A stretch of DNA of 32,047 nt. Source: Victivallis vadensis (GTDB lineage Bacteria > Verrucomicrobiota > Lentisphaeria > Victivallales > Victivallaceae). Position numbers and translations under genes: made by a program. Below, one piece after another: positions 14,383-22,576 of the stretch. The DNA lies in contig NZ_QEKH01000044.1 in the NCBI RefSeq assembly GCF_003096415.1, positions 1 to 32,047 on the forward strand, written 5' to 3'. The notes below the pieces were generated by a model. The model saw only the letters and a program-made list of their open reading frames with translations, did no database searches and was not told the origin of the DNA. Position 1 is the stretch's first letter. Every line of letters starts with the position of its first letter.

Positions 14383-15453
14383 TCAGAAATCGAATTCGAG
14401 CTGGACCGGCCGGTTCAGCTCCTCCGGCGACGGGAAGTTGCTGACCGTCACGCCGATCAACCGGATCGGCCGCGAATCCATCTCGGTTTTGCGGGACAGC
14501 GCCAGCGCGATATCCCCGATGCGCACCCCGTCCTGCGTCGGCTCGGTGAAACTTTCGGAGCGGGTCACCGTCTGGAAATCCTCGTACCGCACCTTGATCG
14601 TGACCGTCCTGCCCGCCAGTCCCCGTTTCTGCAGCGAACGGGCGACCTTGTGCGCCAGCGAACGCATCAGGATGCGCAGCCGCCGCCGGTCAGTGCAGTC
14701 CTCGGAGAGGGTGATCTCCTTGCCGATGGACTTGCGCTCCTCGTCCACTTCGACCGGCCGTTCGTCGATGCCCCGGACGATTCCGTAATAGAAGGCGCCG
14801 ACCTTGCCGAACAGCGCGGTCAGCGTCGCCACATCGAGCTGGCGCAGGTCGTGGCCGGTCCTGATGTTCATCGAGCGGAACTTCGCGGCGGTGACCCGGC
14901 CGATCCCGTGGAATTTTTCGATCGGCAGTGAATCGAGGAAGGCTCCCGCCTGGTCGGGACGGATCACGGTCAGCCCGGCGGGCTTTCTCAGGTCCGACGC
15001 GATCTTGGCCAGAAACTTGTTGTAGGAGACTCCGGCGGAGGCGGTCAGCTTCGTTTTCAGGAAAATCTCGCGCTGGATTTCCCGCGCCAGCCGGGTGGCA
15101 GACTCCATGCCGCGCTTGTTTTCGGTCACGTCAAGGTAGGCTTCATCGATCGAAACCGGCTCGACGAGGTCGGTGAAGGTGTGGAAAATTTCCCGGATTT
15201 CCTCGGAGACCCGGGAGTATTTGCGGTGATCCGTCTCCAGAAACACCGCATTGGGGCAAAGCCGCACCGCGGTGCGCATCGGCATCGCCGAGTGCACCCC
15301 GAACGCCCGCGCCTCGTAAGAGCAGGTCGACACCACCCCGCGCCGCTCCGGCGAACCGCCGACGATCACCGGGAGCCCCCGGGTTTCGGGGCGGTCGCGC
15401 TGTTCGACCGACGCGAAAAAGGCGTCCATGTCGATATGGATGATCTTACGCAT
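14383..15453 (-). CDS. dinB: DNA polymerase IV (Y-family translesion polymerase)
   Basis: Low-fidelity polymerase that bypasses damaged template bases. The 356-residue product begins IIHIDMDAFFASVEQRDRPE (catalytic Asp residues, steric-gate region), followed by SYEARAFGVHSAMPM, and the YSRVSEEI and EPVSIDEAYLDVT motif carrying the SIDE catalytic acids. Helix-hairpin-helix and little-finger domains follow. It ends QLEFDF, a plausible beta-clamp-binding peptide at the extreme C-terminus, as in many DinB proteins. The ATG overlaps the upstream stop codon by 8 bases, and GGAGG lies just before it inside that gene, so the two are translationally coupled. No LexA box is evident nearby. Confidence 0.95.
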   Translation of the reverse strand: MRKIIHIDMDAFFASVEQRDRPETRGLPVIVGGSPERRGVVSTCSYEARAFGVHSAMPMRTAVRLCPNAVFLETDHRKYSRVSEEIREIFHTFTDLVEPVSIDEAYLDVTENKRGMESATRLAREIQREIFLKTKLTASAGVSYNKFLAKIASDLRKPAGLTVIRPDQAGAFLDSLPIEKFHGIGRVTAAKFRSMNIRTGHDLRQLDVATLTALFGKVGAFYYGIVRGIDERPVEVDEERKSIGKEITLSEDCTDRRRLRILMRSLAHKVARSLQKRGLAGRTVTIKVRYEDFQTVTRSESFTEPTQDGVRIGDIALALSRKTEMDSRPIRLIGVTVSNFPSPEELNRPVQLEFDF

Positions 15454-16981
15454 CGACCTCCGTCCTGAGCTTCAGCACCTTTCCCGCCGCCGCCAGCCTG
15501 CAGCCGCCGGGAATGCGTTCGATCGCTCCCGCTTCGGCCAGCAGCCGGTAGGAGCGGCGGTTGTGGCGGAACTCCAGTCTGCCGGCTTCCAGCTCCACGG
15601 CGGTGCGGTGGCGCTCCGCGACGGCGGGATCGAAGCGGTATTCCAGCGCCTCGGCTTCCTGCGAGAACTCCAACAGCACCATCCCCGGTTTCAGGGTGAT
15701 CGTGACGATGCCGCCGTTGTCGCGTTTCCATTCGATCCGCATCGTCTCGTCATCGAGCCGTTCGATCGCGCCGAATCCGCCGGGGCCGCCCGGCAGCGCG
15801 ATCGCCGCCGGATGCCACAGCATCCCGTCCATCACCGGCAGCGCGTCGTAAGTGCAGGCCGGGGTGCGGCAGACGCTGTTCAGGAACGGCTCCTCGCAGT
15901 TCTCGTCGAAGAGCTGCCAGTCCCGAATCGTCAACTCCCGTTTTTCCGTGCGGAATAGATTGAGCCGCCCGAACCGGGAGAGATACCAGACTCCGGCGTG
16001 ATCCTCCTTTTTCCAATCCTCCAGCGTGACCACTGCGCTGACCGGCGTGACCCTGAAGTTTTGGCGGAACCACTCGCCGCTTTCGCCGAGCGTTTCCACC
16101 CGGATCGCGCCCTCGTCGCGCAACCGCGCAAGCCGCTCATACTGGTAAGGGAGCCCCGGCCGCATCTTCGGCCAGCCGAAGGAGTTCTCCTGCCCGGCCT
16201 GCGCATAGGCCATCGCGAAATGCGGTTCGCGGAAGTTTTCACGGAGAAACCAGTCGATCCACGGCTTGCTGCCGCCGCCGATGCCTTCGTAGACGGGTTC
16301 GAGGGTGATCACCGACTGGCCGTTGCCGCCGACTCCGGCGGTGTACTGGTAGAGCGGATCGCTGCCGAGCATCCGGAACACCGGAACCGGAATCTGCCCG
16401 GATTCGTGCTGCGCGGGCAGATAGGAGTTTTTGCGGCTCGGATAGTAGGCGTTCGCCCAGTAGCCGCCCCACAGCGTGTAGCCGTCGGTGCCGTACTGGT
16501 CCTTGCAGTTGCAGGCGGTGCGCAGGCCGTGTTCGCGCCGCAGGTACTCCAGCAGATGCGCGTCGAAAAGCCAACTGCCCATCACCGCCGGTTTGCGGCC
16601 GAATATTTCGGCGAATTTCGCGACGAACACATCGGCGATCCGCTCGCGCTCCTGCGGCGTGTAGCCGACCGAAAAGCCGACGTCGGTATGCCAGTCCCAC
16701 GCCCAGCGGCCCCGCCACTTGATCCCGGCGGCCTCCACGTTGGGCTGTACGGTTTCAAACCAGATGCCGACCTCGTGATTTTCCGGCATCTCCCGCTTCA
16801 GGAACTCCACGAACGGCCCCTGAATCAGCGCGTCGTACTGCAGCAGCCAGGTGGTCGGCAGCTTGAGCCGTTTTGCCATCGCCATTTGTTCGCGGACCGG
16901 TTCAAAGAGGTCCAGTTCCCCGCGGCCGACCCGCGGTTCGATCGCACGGATGAAATTCACGATGTTCACGATGTTGTTCAT
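15446..16981 (-). CDS. Uncharacterised enzyme, polysaccharide-deacetylase/glycosidase-like barrel
   Basis: A 511-residue protein with no family I can name confidently. The N-terminal ~300 residues have the strand-helix rhythm of the carbohydrate-active seven-stranded barrels: FIRAIEPR, then LPTTWLLQYDAL, HEVGIWFETV, and later MGSWLFDAHLLEYLRREHGL. This resembles NodB-type deacetylases or GH57-like folds. The C-terminal ~150 residues look beta-rich, possibly a carbohydrate-binding or jelly-roll domain. There is no signal peptide, so it acts in the cytoplasm. I chose the ATG at 16981 because AAGGA precedes it; one at 17014 has no such site. It is divergent from an AraC regulator, which probably controls it, and overlaps dinB. 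Confidence 0.65.
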   Translation of the reverse strand: MNNIVNIVNFIRAIEPRVGRGELDLFEPVREQMAMAKRLKLPTTWLLQYDALIQGPFVEFLKREMPENHEVGIWFETVQPNVEAAGIKWRGRWAWDWHTDVGFSVGYTPQERERIADVFVAKFAEIFGRKPAVMGSWLFDAHLLEYLRREHGLRTACNCKDQYGTDGYTLWGGYWANAYYPSRKNSYLPAQHESGQIPVPVFRMLGSDPLYQYTAGVGGNGQSVITLEPVYEGIGGGSKPWIDWFLRENFREPHFAMAYAQAGQENSFGWPKMRPGLPYQYERLARLRDEGAIRVETLGESGEWFRQNFRVTPVSAVVTLEDWKKEDHAGVWYLSRFGRLNLFRTEKRELTIRDWQLFDENCEEPFLNSVCRTPACTYDALPVMDGMLWHPAAIALPGGPGGFGAIERLDDETMRIEWKRDNGGIVTITLKPGMVLLEFSQEAEALEYRFDPAVAERHRTAVELEAGRLEFRHNRRSYRLLAEAGAIERIPGGCRLAAAGKVLKLRTEVDA

Positions 16982-17172
16982 GGCTGCATTCCTTCTGGTT
17001 TGTAACTGTATCACAGGGCCGGCGCTTTTTCAACCCGCGCTCCGGAACCCGGCGGGCGAAAAGCCGGAGATTTTGTCATATTATAGCAAACCGGACCGGG
17101 AAAGTAAATGTTCGATTTGCAATTTCTTTTGTCTGATTTGCCAATTCCGGAAAGTGTGATATATTTGCAGCC

Positions 17173-17994
17173 ATGAAACAGAAAAACGAAATCCGGTTCG
17201 ACGCGACTGCGCGCAGCGTTTTCCGCTGCGCGGGCCGCCTGCAGGCCGGCACCTCCGTGCTGAACACCGCCGCCGCGGTGCTGCGCAGCAACATCCGCAA
17301 CGATTTCCTGAATCCGACTTACATCCTGCGGGGCACCGGTCAATACATCACCGCGACGGGGCGGAAAATCCCTTACGGCCCCGGCTCTCTGATGATCCGC
17401 ATGCCGGGCGTCCTGCACCACCAGTTCCACGATGCCGGAGAATATGTGGACAAATATTTTGCGATTCCGGCCCCGTTCTTTCAGGCCCTGCTCGAACAAA
17501 AGCTGCTCTCTCCCGACCGCCCGGTAATCGATGCGGGACTCCACTCCTGGCTGGTTGCGCGCTTCGACGGCCTGGCCGATGAACTGGCGGCGCGCGGCGA
17601 ACGGGAGCTGGCGCTCTCGATGGGAAGCTGTTTCGGTTTTCTGACCGAAATCCTGCTTTCCGTCACCGTCCGGGAGCCGCATTACGCCGAAATCCGCGAG
17701 GGCGCTTCGCTGCTCGAACAGAATCTCGGGCAACGCATTTCCCCTGCCGAAGTCGCCGCGAAAGTCGGCATGACCTACCCGAACTTCCGCCGCCTTTTCA
17801 CCCTCCACCTCGGAATCTCTCCCGCCGAATACCGCATCCGCCGCCGGATCGAAAAGATCCAGTCGCTGTTGAAAAGCTCCGAGCTTCCCCTGAAAGAGAT
17901 TGCCGCAACATTCGGTTATGCGGACATTTACACATTCAGCCGCCAGTTCAGCCGGTATGCCGGTATGCCGCCGGGCGAATTCCGCCGTCACTGA
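17173..17994 (+). CDS. AraC-family transcriptional regulator
   Basis: Residues about 1-150 form a cupin-like sensor domain (LNPTYILRGTGQYITATGRK, YGPGSLMIRMPGVLHHQFHD). Residues about 175-273 form the paired helix-turn-helix DNA-binding domain (ISPAEVAAKVGMTYPNFRRLF and LKEIAATFGYADIYTFSRQF, ending MPPGEFRRH). The sensor type suggests a small-molecule ligand such as a sugar. It is divergent from the barrel-enzyme/dinB pair with a 191-bp shared upstream region, so it likely regulates that operon. There is no clear Shine-Dalgarno sequence before the ATG. It is followed immediately by the large palindrome. Confidence 0.92.
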   Translation: MKQKNEIRFDATARSVFRCAGRLQAGTSVLNTAAAVLRSNIRNDFLNPTYILRGTGQYITATGRKIPYGPGSLMIRMPGVLHHQFHDAGEYVDKYFAIPAPFFQALLEQKLLSPDRPVIDAGLHSWLVARFDGLADELAARGERELALSMGSCFGFLTEILLSVTVREPHYAEIREGASLLEQNLGQRISPAEVAAKVGMTYPNFRRLFTLHLGISPAEYRIRRRIEKIQSLLKSSELPLKEIAATFGYADIYTFSRQFSRYAGMPPGEFRRH

Positions 17995-18002
17995 TCATCG
18001 GC

Positions 18003-18264
18003 GGGGATTTCGCTCCTCCCGGAGCGAGCAGGGCGCTTCGCCCCTGCACCCCGACCGGCAAGGTGCCGGTGCCGAATACTTGAGATTCGGGAAAACCGTT
18101 CCGGTTTCCCCTCCGGGTGGGGGAGGCTCCGGTAGAGACAGGCAAGGTTGTACAGGAGCGGCACACCGCTCCGGTCGGCGCAAAGCCCGCTTTTTTGCGG
18201 GCTTTAGGCACTCCCTGCGCCTGCTGCCGCCGGAGGTCACGCGCAGAACCTCCAGATGCTGACC
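18003..18264 (+). repeat. Left arm of the large palindrome (repeat pair 2)
   Basis: 262 bp that match the reverse complement of 18456-18714 with scattered differences. In order it holds a gggcgcttcgcccc hairpin (18031-18044), the core ccgaccggcaaggtgccggt (18051-18070), a variable hairpin, and a terminator-like hairpin (aaagcccgc TTTTTT gcgggcttt, 18182-18205). A conserved stretch ending gatgctgacc follows. The first two modules are the same as in repeat pair 1. Confidence 0.9.
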
Positions 18265-18455
18265 AGACAATGTGAAATTACACTCATGGAGGCTGAACTC
18301 TGCCTATCTCTATCATACAGGCAAGGTTTAATAAGGCTCGCATTCAAAGATATGCTTGCCTGTGATATGACAATTGCATTGTTGCCTGACCTCGCTTTGC
18401 GTATATCGGCAGATAAACTCTTATCAGCCTCCATCGGGGTATCTGTCTATTACCC
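18265..18455. other. Spacer of the large palindrome, with nested short inverted repeats
   Basis: 191 bp of less GC-rich sequence. It contains nested inverted repeats placed symmetrically (atggaggctga near 18287 against tcagcctccat near 18425, and caggcaag against cttgcctg closer to the centre), so the palindrome continues imperfectly to its middle near 18345. Open frames of 65 and 75 codons cross it on opposite strands and end in similar peptides only because of the inverted arms. I do not call them genes. Confidence 0.6.
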
Positions 18456-18714
18456 GGTCAGCATCTGGCCGTTCCGCGCGTGACCTCCGGCGGCAGCAGG
18501 CGCAGGGAGTGCCTAAAGCCCGCAAAAAAGCGGGCTTTGTGCCGACCGAAGCGGTGTGCCGCTCAGGTACCCGCCTGCCTGTCCACAGTAGACCCTCCCC
18601 CCCCCGGAGGGAAAGGCGTGCCGCCTTTCCCGGATCTGAAGTATTCGGCACCGGCACCTTGCCGGTCGGGGTGCAGGGGCGAAGCGCCCTGCTCGCCCAA
18701 AGGGCGAAATCCCC
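18456..18714 (-). repeat. Right arm of the large palindrome (repeat pair 2)
   Basis: Reverse complement of the left arm with substitutions. Its terminator-like hairpin is at 18515-18538, the core at 18646-18669, and the gggcgaagcgccc hairpin at 18676-18689. A run of nine C at 18597-18605 lies in the variable part. It ends about 80 bases before iorB. The 800-bp gap between the AraC gene and iorB holds this element and little else. Confidence 0.9.
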
Positions 18715-18794
18715 GATATTTTCATGCCGGGGGATTGCAGGATGAAGCGAGGCGCGGTATTTTAACTGGATACAAGATAAAGGTGTTGCTGAAC

Positions 18795-19367
18795 ATGATA
18801 AAGAACATTATTCTGGTCGGAGTGGGTGGGCAGGGAATTCTGCTGGCGGCCCGCATCATCGCTTCCGCGGCCGGACACGCCGGATACGACGTGACCACCA
18901 ATGAAATTCACGGCATGGCGCAGCGGGGCGGCTCGGTGACCGCGCAGATCCGTTACGGCGAAGTGGTGCATTCCCCGCTGATTCTGGAAGGGACGGCGGA
19001 TGTGCTCGGGGCGCTGGAACAGGTCGAGGCGCTGCGTTACGCGGCCTGGCTGAAGCCGGGCGCGTTGGCGGCGGTTTCGGCGGAGTCGATCATTCCGGTT
19101 ACGGTTTCGAGCGGGCGCGCGAGTTACCCCGGGGATGTGGAGACGCGGCTCCGGGAATGCTTTTCCAATCTCAAATATCTCGACTGCGCCGGGATCGCGG
19201 CGCAAAAATTCGGCAATCCGAGGGCGGCCAACACGATTCTGCTCGGCGCGCTGGCGAACGGGCTTGACCTGCCGGAGCCGGCGTGGCGGGCCGCAATCGA
19301 CGAGTGTGTGAAGCCGCAGTTCCGTGAATTGAACCGGCGGGCCTTTGAATATGGGAGAACGTTGTGA
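18795..19367 (+). CDS. iorB: Indolepyruvate ferredoxin oxidoreductase, beta subunit
   Basis: Small subunit of the anaerobic enzyme that converts aryl pyruvates, CoA and oxidised ferredoxin to aryl-acetyl-CoA, CO2 and reduced ferredoxin. The 190-residue protein is a pyruvate-ferredoxin-oxidoreductase gamma-type domain: IILVGVGGQGILLAARIIAS at the N-terminus, then NEIHGMAQRGGSVTAQIRYG, both hallmarks of IorB. The ATG at 18795 has AAAGGTG about 9 bases upstream. The frame is open further 5' only through the palindrome. It is the first gene of iorB-paaK-iorA, and its stop overlaps the next start. Confidence 0.93.
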   Translation: MIKNIILVGVGGQGILLAARIIASAAGHAGYDVTTNEIHGMAQRGGSVTAQIRYGEVVHSPLILEGTADVLGALEQVEALRYAAWLKPGALAAVSAESIIPVTVSSGRASYPGDVETRLRECFSNLKYLDCAGIAAQKFGNPRAANTILLGALANGLDLPEPAWRAAIDECVKPQFRELNRRAFEYGRTL

Positions 19368-20665
19368 AAATGGAAAAAATCCGGTTTTTCAACCCTGAGA
19401 TGGAGACGATGTCCGGCGATGCGCTTCATGCTTTGCGCGACGAACGGCTGCGCGGCGTGGTGCGGCACGTCGCGGCCGGCAACGGATTTTTCGCGGAGCG
19501 GTTCAAGGCCGCCGGGGTGGATGTGAATGAATTCCGCGGTCTGGAGGACCTTGCGAAACTGCCGTTCATGTGCAAGGAGGATTTCCGGCGCGAGTATCCG
19601 CTCGGCATGTGCTGCGTGGACCGCCGGGAGCTGGCGGAGATGCACATGTCCAGCGGTTCGACCGGAACTCCGGTGGTGATGCCCTATACTCCGGCGGACC
19701 TCGAGCAGTGGGCGGAGTGCATGGCGCGCTGCTATGCGATGTCCGGGGCGCAGCCGCACGACGTGTGCCAGATCACGCCCGGACTCGGGCTGTTCAACGG
19801 CGGTTTCGGCTGCTATCACGGCGCGCGCAAGTACGGAATGTTCATCGTGCCGTGCGGTCCGGGCAATACGGTGCGGCAGATCAGGCTGGCGCGGGATTTC
19901 GGTACGACAGTGCTGACCGGGGTGGTCTCCTACGGCATTCGGATCATGGAGGTGATGGAGGAGGAAAAGAGTTCGATGCCGGAGCTGAAGATCGGCATCT
20001 TCGGCGCGGAAACCTTCTCGGATGCGATGAAGGAACGCCTCCGCTCCGGCCTCGGAATCGACGTGTTCGATATCTACGGCATGACCGAAACCGGCGGCAT
20101 CGGCACGCTCGGCATGGACTGCAGCGACCACTCCGGCATCCACGTGTGGATGGACCACTATATCGTCGAGGTGATCGATCCCGGAACCGGTCTGCCGCTG
20201 CCGGACGGCGAGGAGGGTGAACTGGTGGTGACTTCGCTGACACGCGAGGCGCTGCCGGTGGTCCGCTACCGGACCGGCGACCTGACGCGGATCGTTTCGC
20301 GGGAACGGTGCGCCTGCGGCCGCACCCATTTGAAGATCGCCGGAGTCACCGGCCGGGTGGACGATATGCTGATCATCAAGGGAGTCAACTTCTTCCCGAA
20401 GCAGATCGAGCAGTCGCTGCTGAAAATTCCGGGCGTGCTGCCGAACTACCAGATCATCATCGACGAGGAACACGGTGTGCGCAATCTGCATATCAATGTC
20501 GAAGCGCAGCCCGGCGTGACCGGCTATATGATAGAAAAGCAGCTGAAGGAGGATCTCGGCTTTTCGCCGGACGGCGATGTGTACGCTCCCGGCACGCTCC
20601 CCCGGCAGGAGGGCAAGGCGAAGCGGGTGTTCTACCGGAAAAACGGCGAAGATGTGAAGAAATGA
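19364..20665 (+). CDS. paaK: Phenylacetate-CoA ligase (aryl-CoA ligase)
   Basis: AMP-forming ligase that activates phenylacetate, or a related aryl acid, to its CoA thioester. The 433-residue product has the usual length. The nucleotide-binding loop is MSSGSTGTPVVMPYT, the YGMTETGG motif contacts the adenylate, VRYRTGDLTRI is conserved, and GRVDDMLIIKGVNFFP precedes the C-terminal swivel domain. The GTG at 19364 overlaps the iorB stop (GTGA), with GGGAGA five bases upstream; an ATG at 19370 is an equally reasonable start. Between the two IOR subunit genes it could recycle free aryl acid to aryl-CoA or, working backwards, gain ATP from the CoA ester. Confidence 0.94.
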   Translation: MKMEKIRFFNPEMETMSGDALHALRDERLRGVVRHVAAGNGFFAERFKAAGVDVNEFRGLEDLAKLPFMCKEDFRREYPLGMCCVDRRELAEMHMSSGSTGTPVVMPYTPADLEQWAECMARCYAMSGAQPHDVCQITPGLGLFNGGFGCYHGARKYGMFIVPCGPGNTVRQIRLARDFGTTVLTGVVSYGIRIMEVMEEEKSSMPELKIGIFGAETFSDAMKERLRSGLGIDVFDIYGMTETGGIGTLGMDCSDHSGIHVWMDHYIVEVIDPGTGLPLPDGEEGELVVTSLTREALPVVRYRTGDLTRIVSRERCACGRTHLKIAGVTGRVDDMLIIKGVNFFPKQIEQSLLKIPGVLPNYQIIIDEEHGVRNLHINVEAQPGVTGYMIEKQLKEDLGFSPDGDVYAPGTLPRQEGKAKRVFYRKNGEDVKK

Positions 20666-22431
20666 GCGATATGATGGAAAAACAACTGCTTTCGGGCAAT
20701 GAGGCGATCGCGCGCGGCGCGTGGGAAGCCGGCGTGAAGGTGGCGGCCGGATATCCGGGCACACCCTCCACCGAAATTCTGGAAAATCTGGTCAGGTTCA
20801 AACAGGACGTCTACTGCGAATGGGCCCCGAATGAAAAGGTCGCGCTGGAGATGGCCGCCGGGGCCGCGTTGACCGGCGTCCGCGCCCTGGTCACGATGAA
20901 GCACGTCGGGCTGAACGTCGCGGCCGATCCGCTGATGACGCTCTCTTATATCGGCATCGTCGGCGGGCTGGTGATCGTGGCGGCGGACGATCCGGGGATG
21001 CACTCCTCGCAGACCGAACAGGACACCCGGCAGTACGCGCGGCTGGCGAAGGTGCCGGTTTTCGAGCCGGGCAACGCGCGCGAAGCGTCGGCTTTCATCA
21101 GGCGGGCGTTTGAGATCAGCGAAAAATACCGTACTCCGGTGATCTTCCGCACCACCACCAGCGTCAGCCACTCGCGCGCGCTGGTCGAAGTCGGAGCGCG
21201 CACCGGGGCCGGGACGGCGAATTTCGAGAAGAATCCGCCGCAGTTCGTGCCGATTCCGGTCTGGGGGCGCAAGCTGCGCGTCCGGGTCGAGGAGCGGGTC
21301 GCGGAGCAGGCGGCCGAAGCCTCCCGCGCCGCCGACTTGAACTTCGTGCTGCGCGGGACGGAAAGGGGGGGGCTGGGAATCATCTCCTCCGGTCTGACCG
21401 CGCTGCACTGCACCGATATCTTCCCGGAGGCGGATATCCTGAAGCTGGGCTGGTCGTGGCCGTTCCCGGATGAACTGATCCGGAGATTCGCGGCGGAGCA
21501 CGAGTCGGTCGCAGTGATCGAAGAGGCCGACCCGATCCTCGAAGAACATGTGAAGTCGCTCGGCATCGACTGCCGGGGCAAGGATGTGGTGCCGCGCGTC
21601 GGGGAGCTGGTGCCGCTGAAGCTCAGGGAGGTGCGCGCGAAATTGTTCGGCGAATCCTTCGCCCCGCCGCAGCCGCCGCCGGAAGATTTGCCGGGGCGGC
21701 CCCCGATCCTGTGCGCCGGGTGCCCGCACCGCGGCGTCTTCTACGCGCTCGGCAAGTTCGACGTGATCGTGACGGGCGATATCGGCTGCTACAGCCTGGG
21801 CGTGTTTCCGCCGCTGTCGCGCACTGACGTGATCCTCTGCATGGGCGGCGGTTTTTCGATGTCGCAGGGGATGGTCAAGGCGGGGGAGAAGAGGCCGGTG
21901 GTCGGCATCGTCGGCGATTCGACCTTTTTCCACTCCGGCATCACCGGATTGCTGGACATCGTCTACAACAAAGGCAATTCCACTTTGATCGTGGTGGACA
22001 ACCGCACCACCGCGATGACCGGCCATCAGGACCACCCCGGCACCGGGCGGACCCTGATGGGCGAGCCGACCGCCGCCGCTTCGATCGAAAAGATCGCCGA
22101 AGCGTGCGGCATGAAACGCATCCGGGTGGTCGATCCCTATCGGCTCGACGAAGTGGCCGCGGTGTTGAAAGAGGAACTGGCGGCCGATGAGCCGTCGCTG
22201 ATCATCTCCCGCGCCCCCTGCCTGCTCAAAGAGCGCAAGCCGGTCGGCCCGGTGCAGGAAATCGACCACGAGGCGTGCCGGAATTGCCGGAGCTGCCTGA
22301 AACTCGGCTGCCCCGCAATCGAATCTTCCGGCAAATCGAAGCCCGCGATCAACGCCCAGCTCTGTGCCGGCTGCGATATGTGCCGCCAGGTGTGCCGCTT
22401 CACCGCGATTCACGAAAAGAGCTGCTGCTGA
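20662..22431 (+). CDS. iorA: Indolepyruvate ferredoxin oxidoreductase, alpha subunit
   Basis: Large catalytic subunit, 589 residues. The N-terminal pyrimidine-binding domain begins LLSGNEAIARGAWEAGVKVA, AGYPGTPSTEI. A thiamine-diphosphate domain near residues 370-455 has GDIGCYSLG, CMGGGFSMSQG and GDSTFFHSGITGLLD...N. The C-terminus carries two [4Fe-4S] sites, CRNCRSCLKLGCP and CAGCDMCRQVC. All expected cofactor motifs are present. The ATG at 20662 overlaps the paaK stop (ATGA), showing translational coupling. It works with IorB to oxidise aryl pyruvates from Trp, Phe or Tyr, or in reverse to carboxylate aryl-acetyl-CoA. Confidence 0.95.
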   Translation: MSDMMEKQLLSGNEAIARGAWEAGVKVAAGYPGTPSTEILENLVRFKQDVYCEWAPNEKVALEMAAGAALTGVRALVTMKHVGLNVAADPLMTLSYIGIVGGLVIVAADDPGMHSSQTEQDTRQYARLAKVPVFEPGNAREASAFIRRAFEISEKYRTPVIFRTTTSVSHSRALVEVGARTGAGTANFEKNPPQFVPIPVWGRKLRVRVEERVAEQAAEASRAADLNFVLRGTERGGLGIISSGLTALHCTDIFPEADILKLGWSWPFPDELIRRFAAEHESVAVIEEADPILEEHVKSLGIDCRGKDVVPRVGELVPLKLREVRAKLFGESFAPPQPPPEDLPGRPPILCAGCPHRGVFYALGKFDVIVTGDIGCYSLGVFPPLSRTDVILCMGGGFSMSQGMVKAGEKRPVVGIVGDSTFFHSGITGLLDIVYNKGNSTLIVVDNRTTAMTGHQDHPGTGRTLMGEPTAAASIEKIAEACGMKRIRVVDPYRLDEVAAVLKEELAADEPSLIISRAPCLLKERKPVGPVQEIDHEACRNCRSCLKLGCPAIESSGKSKPAINAQLCAGCDMCRQVCRFTAIHEKSCC

Positions 22432-22433
22432 GG

Positions 22434-22459
22434 GATTTCGCTCCGAAAGGAGCGAAATC
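22434..22459 (+). terminator. Hairpin after iorA
   Basis: Eleven-base perfect arms (gatttcgctcc / ggagcgaaatc) close on a GAAA tetraloop two bases after the iorA stop codon. No T-run follows, so it may stabilise the 3' end and not terminate transcription by itself. Confidence 0.55.
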
Positions 22460-22504
22460 TCCGCCGAAAAGGCATTGAATTGCCTGATTTCCCTGATTCT
22501 TCTC

Positions 22505-22533
22505 TTGACAACGGGGAAATCCTGTGTCATACT
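22505..22533 (+). promoter_or_regulatory. Sigma-70-type promoter of the gntR operon
   Basis: A consensus TTGACA at 22505-22510, a 17-base spacer and CATACT at 22528-22533. TACTAT at 22530 is an alternative -10 with longer spacing. Confidence 0.6.
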
Positions 22534-22540
22534 ATAAGCA

Positions 22541-22559
22541 TGTTGTATCAATGTTGCAT
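22541..22559 (+). promoter_or_regulatory. Possible operator: direct repeat TGTTGTAT / TGTTGCAT
   Basis: Two near-identical 8-mers, eleven bases apart start to start (about one helical turn), lie between the promoter and the gntR start codon. GntR regulators commonly bind close to their own promoters, so this is a candidate autoregulatory site. Confidence 0.3.
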
Positions 22560-22576
22560 ATAAATATGATGACAGT

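Noticed and set aside
18237-18483. Two small ORFs on opposite strands in the palindrome spacer
   Set aside because: Their similar C-terminal peptides come from the inverted arms, they have no ribosome binding sites, and they match nothing I know.
8922-18714. CRISPR array
   Set aside because: The repeats are inverted pairs with hairpins and no regularly spaced direct repeats or cas genes are present.
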